Shown here piece after piece: positions 59,954 through 64,000 of a DNA stretch of 64,000 nucleotides. Source of the DNA: Halomarina litorea. Lineage in GTDB: Archaea; Halobacteriota; Halobacteria; Halobacteriales; Haloarculaceae. How positions within the stretch are numbered: the stretch's first letter is position 1; each line of letters opens with the position of its first letter. The stretch lies in NCBI RefSeq assembly GCF_024227715.1, contig NZ_CP100448.1:806001-870000 (forward strand), in the 5' to 3' direction. A program made the position numbers and the translations under genes. Under the pieces are notes generated by a model. It was not told where the DNA came from and did not search any database. It was given only the letters and a program-made list of their open reading frames with translations.

Positions 59954-60520
59954 TCAGTCGTACCGGTCCGCGTCGTCGGTGTCGTCGTCGATATCGTCGG
60001 TATCGTCCTCGCCCGCGTCGTGGGCGACGTCCACCGACTCGCTCCTCTCGCCGGTGTCGCTGGTCGGGATGTCTGTCTCGTCGAGTCCCGTCTCGCCAGT
60101 CGTCTCGCCCTCCTCGCGGGTGTCGACGGTGACGGGGCCCTCGTCGTCCTCGACCTTCGGGATGCGGACGCGGAGCGTGCCCGTCTTGGTCAGCGTGGCG
60201 TCGGCCCCGCGGGCGTCCACGACCGCCTCCTCGGGGAGTTCGACGGAACCGTGCAGCGAGAGGCCGCGACCGGGGACGCGCATGTCGAAGTCCTCGTAGA
60301 AGTCGCGGAAGCGGTCGATGCGCACCTTGACCGTGTTGGCGTCGAAGCGCACCTCCACGTCCTCGCTGGTCGCGCCGGGCGCGTCGAACACCACGAGGTA
60401 GTGGTCCTCGGACTCCAGCAGGTCGGCGTGCAGCGGCTTCTTCTCCTGGACGCGGCTCGACGTCTTCCCGATGCCGTCGAGGACGGCGCTTTCGACCCGC
60501 TCGCCGAGTTCCTTGAACAT
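59954..60520 (-). CDS. Small heat shock protein Hsp20/alpha-crystallin
   Basis: This 188-residue chaperone has an alpha-crystallin domain (about 28-122): PLHADLLESEDHYLVVFDAPGATSEDVEVRFDANTVKVRIDRFRDFYEDFDMRVPGRGLSLHGSVELPEEAVVDARGADATLTKTGTLRVRIPKV, including the terminal GTL-R-I pattern (IPKV as the tail anchor). A long acidic Asp/Thr-rich tail follows (about 125-188), longer than in most family members and typical of haloarchaeal adaptation. It prevents protein aggregation under stress. Confidence 0.9.
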   Translation of the reverse strand: MFKELGERVESAVLDGIGKTSSRVQEKKPLHADLLESEDHYLVVFDAPGATSEDVEVRFDANTVKVRIDRFRDFYEDFDMRVPGRGLSLHGSVELPEEAVVDARGADATLTKTGTLRVRIPKVEDDEGPVTVDTREEGETTGETGLDETDIPTSDTGERSESVDVAHDAGEDDTDDIDDDTDDADRYD

Positions 60521-60578
60521 GGACCAACGTTCGCGTGTCGTGGGCTTATGGGTTGTGCAGTCCTCGGACGGCGCCGAC

Positions 60579-60737
60579 TCAGAGGACGATCTCCTCGAGG
60601 CCGTCCGCCGACCCGCAGTAGGGGCAGGTGAAGTCCTCGACGCCCGTCTCGTCGGGCATGTCGTAGGTGTAGTGGAGTTCGAACATGTCGAGTTCGCAGT
60701 CCGATTCGGTACACTTGACCTCCATCGTCTTTGGCAT
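60579..60737 (-). CDS. CPxCG zinc-finger micro-protein (DUF7559-like)
   Basis: This 52-residue protein MPKTMEVKCTESDCELDMFELHYTY... has a first cysteine pair (CTESDC) and a CPYCG knuckle, giving a zinc ribbon. Start ATG 60737 is the beginning of the conserved sequence; the longer upstream frame is in the degraded DUF429 region. I recall the family as DUF7559. Many haloarchaeal two-CPxCG micro-proteins are regulators, but this one's role is unknown. Confidence 0.78.
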   Translation of the reverse strand: MPKTMEVKCTESDCELDMFELHYTYDMPDETGVEDFTCPYCGSADGLEEIVL

Positions 60738-60762
60738 ACCCGGAGGTATGCCCGGACCGTTA

Positions 60763-61062
60763 ATCAATTCGACGGGCCGTCCGCCCCCCTCTGCGAGATA
60801 TACCCCGCCGCGACCCTGCGCCGACTCGGTCTCCCGGACACCCGGTACAAGGACGACGCGACCCACGAGGGGGCCCCGGACTGCCGCGAACGCATTCTCG
60901 ACGGCCTCGCTCGCGCCGGCGGTCCGCGACCGGGCGCTCGTGGACTCGGGCGGTGACGCCCTCGACGCCTGCCTCGCGGCGCTGGCGGCGTTCCGCGCGT
61001 GGCGCGACGGGTTCGCCACGACGGGGGAGTGGCACCCGGTAGAAGGGCACATCTACGCCTGA
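60763..61062 (+). pseudogene. 5'-truncated, frameshifted DUF429-family gene remnant
   Basis: Two frames carry consecutive pieces of one protein. Frame 1 (from about 60789) reads LCEIYPAATLRRLGLPDTRYKDDATHEG...RERILDGLARAG. Frame 3 relative to it, one base later, continues PAVRDRALVDSGGDALDACLAALAAFRAWRDG...PVEGHIYA to a stop at 61062. Together they match the C-terminal third of DUF429 (predicted nuclease-like) proteins. No start codon or N-terminal two thirds is present; upstream is the divergent DUF7559-like gene. A single base insertion near 60905-60925 explains the frame change. Confidence 0.7.
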
Positions 61063-61175
61063 CGGTCGGCACGCGGCGCGGAGAACTAAGTCACTCGCCG
61101 CGTATCCCGAACCATGCGTGTCGACGAGTGCGGGGCGTCGTCTCCGAGGTGTCGTGTCGCGCGGGAGGGGCCGCG

Positions 61176-62285
61176 ATGAGGGTGGGCGTGGTCGGCGGGG
61201 GCGCGTTCGGCGTCACCCTCGCCCGTGACCTCGCGGCCCGCGACTGCGAGGTGGTCCTCTTCGAACGCGGCGACCTCGCGGCGGGCAGCAGCGGTCGGGC
61301 CGCAGGCGTCTGCTACGACGCCTTCGCCGACCGGCCCGACGCCGAGGTGGGCAGACGCGCCCTCGACCGCTTCCGCGAGTTCTCCGGCACGGGCGGGTTC
61401 GAGTTCACCGACTGCCCGTACGTCTTCCTCGCGCGAGAGGGCGACGACCGGCGCGCGCGGGCCATCGAGGAGGGAGCGAGGCGGATGGCGGACCACGCTC
61501 TCGACGTGCGCCTCGTCTCCCCCGCCGACCTCGGCGAGCGCTTTCCCGACCTGCGGACCGACGACGTGGCCGTCGCGGCAGTCGCCGAGGGGGCGGGCTA
61601 CACCGACCCCGCCGCCTACACCCGGATGATGGGCGCCGAGGCACGGCGCACCGGTGCCGACCTGCGGACGCACACCCCCGTCGAACTCGCAGGCGACACC
61701 ACCGTCGAGACGGACGCGGGGCGGGAGTCCTTCGACAGGGTAGTCGTCGCCGCGGGCGCGCACACCCGGCGGGTGCTCGCCGCCGTGGACGTCCCGGTGC
61801 CGGTCAAACCCTACCGCGTGCAGGCGCTGACGACCGGACCGGTCGCCGAGAGCGACCCCCTCCCGATGCTGTACGACGCCACCGGGGGGTACTACCTGCG
61901 ACCCCGCGAGGGCGGCCTGCTGGTCGGCGACGGGACGGAACCGATAGAGCGGAACCCGGACGACTGGGACCGGGCGGCCGACGATTGGTTCGTCGCGGAC
62001 TGTGCGGGCTATCTGGAGACGGCACTCGGGCGGTCGGTCCCCGTCGAGCGGGCGTGGGCCGGCCTCTGTACCGCGACGCCCGACGGCCACCCCCTGTTGG
62101 GGGAGTGCGCGCCCGGCCTGTACGTCGCGGCGGGGTGGCAGGGCCACGGGTTCATGCGCGCGCCGGCCCTCGCGGAGCGACTGGCCGAACTGATCCTCGG
62201 GGGCGCAGGAATCGACCACTTCGCGCCCGACCGGTTCGCGGGCGACGAGGCGTTCGACATCGTCGAGGGGATGGCCATCGAGTGA
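61176..62285 (+). CDS. FAD-dependent (DAO-type) oxidoreductase
   Basis: This 369-residue flavoprotein has the dinucleotide motif GVVGGGAFGVTLARDLAARDCEVVLFERGDLAAGSSGRAAG, DAO-family features VVVAAGAHTRRVL and YYLRPREGGLLVGDGTE, and the C-terminal FAD loop ATPDGHPLLGECAPGLYVAAGWQGHGFMRAPAL. It resembles sarcosine/D-amino acid oxidase-like enzymes; the substrate is not inferable. ATG 61176 lies where the Rossmann fold begins; the longer frame is rejected. Confidence 0.88.
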   Translation: MRVGVVGGGAFGVTLARDLAARDCEVVLFERGDLAAGSSGRAAGVCYDAFADRPDAEVGRRALDRFREFSGTGGFEFTDCPYVFLAREGDDRRARAIEEGARRMADHALDVRLVSPADLGERFPDLRTDDVAVAAVAEGAGYTDPAAYTRMMGAEARRTGADLRTHTPVELAGDTTVETDAGRESFDRVVVAAGAHTRRVLAAVDVPVPVKPYRVQALTTGPVAESDPLPMLYDATGGYYLRPREGGLLVGDGTEPIERNPDDWDRAADDWFVADCAGYLETALGRSVPVERAWAGLCTATPDGHPLLGECAPGLYVAAGWQGHGFMRAPALAERLAELILGGAGIDHFAPDRFAGDEAFDIVEGMAIE

Positions 62286-62336
62286 GTCCGGCCCACCGCC
62301 GGGGGACGCTCGTGGGGACGGCCCGTCGAACGGGCT

Positions 62337-62768
62337 TCACTCCGTAGGTGGCTGTTCGCTCCCGGTGCGCACCTCCTGTCCGATGGCGATGGTCCCCTCC
62401 CGGGAGATGCTGACCTGCGCCTCGCCGCGCGACTCCTTGACCTGCCAGAGGGCGGTGGCCTCCTCGCCCGCGGCCGTCTCCACCCGAATCCGGTACTCGC
62501 CGACGTGCGAGACGCCCTCGGTCCGGTCGGAGGCGGCGGGCGCGAGGTCGAAGGTGGTCTCGAACACCTGGTCGTCACCCTCGCGCCCGCGGAGGACGGT
62601 GACGGTCACCTCGTGGGCCTCGTCGTCGTCGTTGTAGACGGTGATGTGTCGCGGCTCCGAGACGGTCGGCTCGGGCGCGCGCGACCCGAAGGGGAGCGAA
62701 CACCCTGCCGTGGCGACGCCGAGAAACGTGGGGAGCGTCCGAAGGAGGGTGCGGCGGTCGAGGTCCAT
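62337..62768 (-). CDS. Tat-exported lipoprotein
   Basis: This 143-residue protein has a twin-arginine signal with RRTLLRTLPTFLGVATAGC: RR, hydrophobic stretch and lipobox with the lipidated Cys at 23, as in haloarchaeal Tat lipoproteins. The mature domain is a small beta-rich module (PRHITVYNDDDEAHEVTVTVLRGREGDDQVFETTFDLAP... GEYRIRVETAAGEEATALWQVKES) resembling an Ig-like fold. It probably sits on the outer face of the membrane. Function unknown. Confidence 0.8.
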   Translation of the reverse strand: MDLDRRTLLRTLPTFLGVATAGCSLPFGSRAPEPTVSEPRHITVYNDDDEAHEVTVTVLRGREGDDQVFETTFDLAPAASDRTEGVSHVGEYRIRVETAAGEEATALWQVKESRGEAQVSISREGTIAIGQEVRTGSEQPPTE

Positions 62769-62890
62769 GTTCGTCCAGCGGGGAGTCCGTCGGATAGCGC
62801 TTTCGCCGGACGGCAGGCGGATGATAGCGATCCGCACGCGGCGCTCACCGGGTAGTCACCGTTTTACGCGTCGGACCGATACGAACGGCC

Positions 62891-64000
62891 ATGATTGACC
62901 CGGCGACGCTCGACGTGACGCTCGTGGACGGCTACGTCGACGAGCCGGCGCACTTCGGCGTCCCGCCCTACGTCTCGACGTACCCGCGCTACACGGCGGG
63001 CGCACTCGTCGACGCCGGCGTCCCCGAGGAGCGAATCACCTACCACACCATCGACGCCCTGCGAGAGACGCCGGCGAAGTGGCAGGATGTCGAGGAAGCC
63101 GACCTCATGGTGTACATCGGCGGGATGACCGTCCCCGGAAAGTACGTCGGGGGGACGCCCGCCGAACCCGACGAAGTACGGAGAATGGCGTGGACCGCGA
63201 CGGGGACGACGCTGATGGGCGGGCCCGTCCGCTTCGGCGTCGGCGACCAGAACGAGGGCGGCAGCGACATGGAGCGAAAGGACCTCGACTACGACTTCGT
63301 CGCGAAGGGCGACGTCGAGGCCGCCGCGTTCGACCTCGTCGCGAGCGGGCTGGAGGGATTCGGCAACCGGATGCGCGACGTCGAGGAGGTGACCCGCTGG
63401 GCGCGCAAGGGCGCGTTCGTCGTCGAGAACCACCCCAATCATCCGGACTACCTCATCGCCGAACTGGAGACGGGGCGGGGCTGTCCCTACCGGTGTTCGT
63501 TCTGTACGGAACCGCTCTACGGCAACCCAACGTTCCGGCCACCGGAGACGGTGGTCTCGGAGGTGGAGGCGCTGTACGAACGCGGTGTGCGACACTTCCG
63601 ACTGGGCCGGCAGGCCGACATCCTCGCGTACGGCGGCGACGGCGAGGCCCCGAACCCCGACGCCCTCCGCGACCTCTACGGCGGCATCCGCGAGGTGGCC
63701 CCGGACCTCGGGACGCTCCACCTCGACAACATGAACCCCATCACGGTGGTGGAGTACCCCGAGAAGTCCCGGGAGGGAATCGAGGTCATCGCGGCACACA
63801 ACACGCCCGGCGACACGGCGGCGTTCGGCCTCGAATCGGCCGACCCCGTCGTGCAGGAGGAGAACAACCTCAACGTCACCGCCGACGAGTGTTTCGAGGC
63901 GGTGCGGGTCGTCAACGAGGCGGCCGGATGGCGGCCCGGTGAAGACCCATCACGAGCGCCGACCCACGGCGAGGAGACCAAACGCCTCCCGAAACTCCTG
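62891..64000 (+). CDS. Radical SAM protein, 3' end cut by window edge
   Basis: The frame is open from ATG 62891 to the window edge (370 codons). It has an N-terminal region (about 1-190) with B12-binding-like alternation and IGGMTVPGKYVGG, then CPYRCSFC at 198-205, the CxxxCxxC [4Fe-4S] site. Downstream are the SAM-binding stretches FRLGRQADILAYGG and GLESADP. The order N-terminal domain then radical SAM resembles archaeal UPF0313/B12-type radical SAM methylthiolase-like enzymes, but the substrate is not known. Confidence 0.9.
   Translation, partial: MIDPATLDVTLVDGYVDEPAHFGVPPYVSTYPRYTAGALVDAGVPEERITYHTIDALRETPAKWQDVEEADLMVYIGGMTVPGKYVGGTPAEPDEVRRMAWTATGTTLMGGPVRFGVGDQNEGGSDMERKDLDYDFVAKGDVEAAAFDLVASGLEGFGNRMRDVEEVTRWARKGAFVVENHPNHPDYLIAELETGRGCPYRCSFCTEPLYGNPTFRPPETVVSEVEALYERGVRHFRLGRQADILAYGGDGEAPNPDALRDLYGGIREVAPDLGTLHLDNMNPITVVEYPEKSREGIEVIAAHNTPGDTAAFGLESADPVVQEENNLNVTADECFEAVRVVNEAAGWRPGEDPSRAPTHGEETKRLPKLL

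Noticed and set aside
60685-61062. Intact 125-residue gene at the DUF429 region
   Set aside because: Only the C-terminal part resembles DUF429; the preceding part is off-frame, with the true continuation in a different frame, so it is scored as a pseudogene.
1-64000. tRNA, rRNA, CRISPR, insertion sequences or attachment sites
   Set aside because: No cloverleaf, repeat-spacer pattern, transposase or integrase was seen, and gaps are short.

Overview
The window is chromosomal DNA from a haloarchaeon (class Halobacteria). Evidence: very high GC; extremely acidic proteins; A/T-rich TATA-like boxes about 25-32 bases before start codons with almost no Shine-Dalgarno sequences (leaderless transcription); and archaeal genes such as TFB, thermosome, LonB, PolX, Nre/NreA, MfnA and archaeal NMN adenylyltransferase. 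Coding density is very high, short overlaps (ATGA/GTGA) are common, and I see no rRNA, tRNA, CRISPR or insertion sequence. No gap between genes exceeds 300 bases (the largest are 11549-11847 and 6957-7236).

Layout. 1-6.3 kb: edge of a glutamate-cysteine ligase-family gene, PhzF-like isomerase, PEP synthase, lipoprotein, MfnA decarboxylase. 6.4-14.7 kb: VTT membrane protein, MetRS, AI-2E-type permease, NfeD and SPFH/stomatin genes separated by a bacterio-opsin-activator-like regulator, winged-helix regulator. 14.7-17.5 kb (minus): DUF7123-like, TRAM, YkgJ-type cysteine cluster, metallo-beta-lactamase fold, MarR-like regulator. 17.7-25.9 kb: PPOX protein, methyltransferase, glycosyltransferase, thermosome, APC permease, alpha/beta hydrolase, TRIC/UPF0126, SAM hydrolase, NMN adenylyltransferase. 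26-40.9 kb: LonB with a CPBP protease, SCP2-like protein, DUF5788-PolX-Mut7C operon, Nre operon with two micro-membrane proteins, TFB, RNase HI operon, PadR regulator, pyrophosphatase, AP-superfamily phosphodiesterase. 41-50.3 kb: a nine-kilobase type IV pilus/Tad-like operon (ATPase, double-length TadC, six accessory envelope proteins including one of 1001 residues). 50.4-64 kb: epimerase, aldo/keto reductase, HARP nuclease facing an RNA ligase, zinc-finger micro-proteins, MFS transporter, GT81-like glycosyltransferase, NUDIX hydrolase, Hsp20, a decayed DUF429 gene, FAD oxidoreductase, Tat lipoprotein and the start of a radical SAM gene.

Most notable signal: a 48-base double-hairpin element occurs twice, about 10 kb apart, inside two unrelated protein genes (alpha/beta hydrolase at 23601 and DUF302 protein at 33682). 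Both copies are in the same reading frame and encode nearly the same 16-residue peptide. They differ by paired, stem-preserving substitutions in both hairpins. This looks like an in-frame mobile palindromic element comparable in concept to Rickettsia palindromic elements.

Other structure: three consecutive palindromes around the start of a phosphodiesterase gene; a 12-base motif repeated in three intergenic regions; the same TATA-like octamer at the same spacing at two points in the pilus operon; overlapping, mutually exclusive palindromes before the stomatin gene; and the HARP/RNA ligase gene pair.
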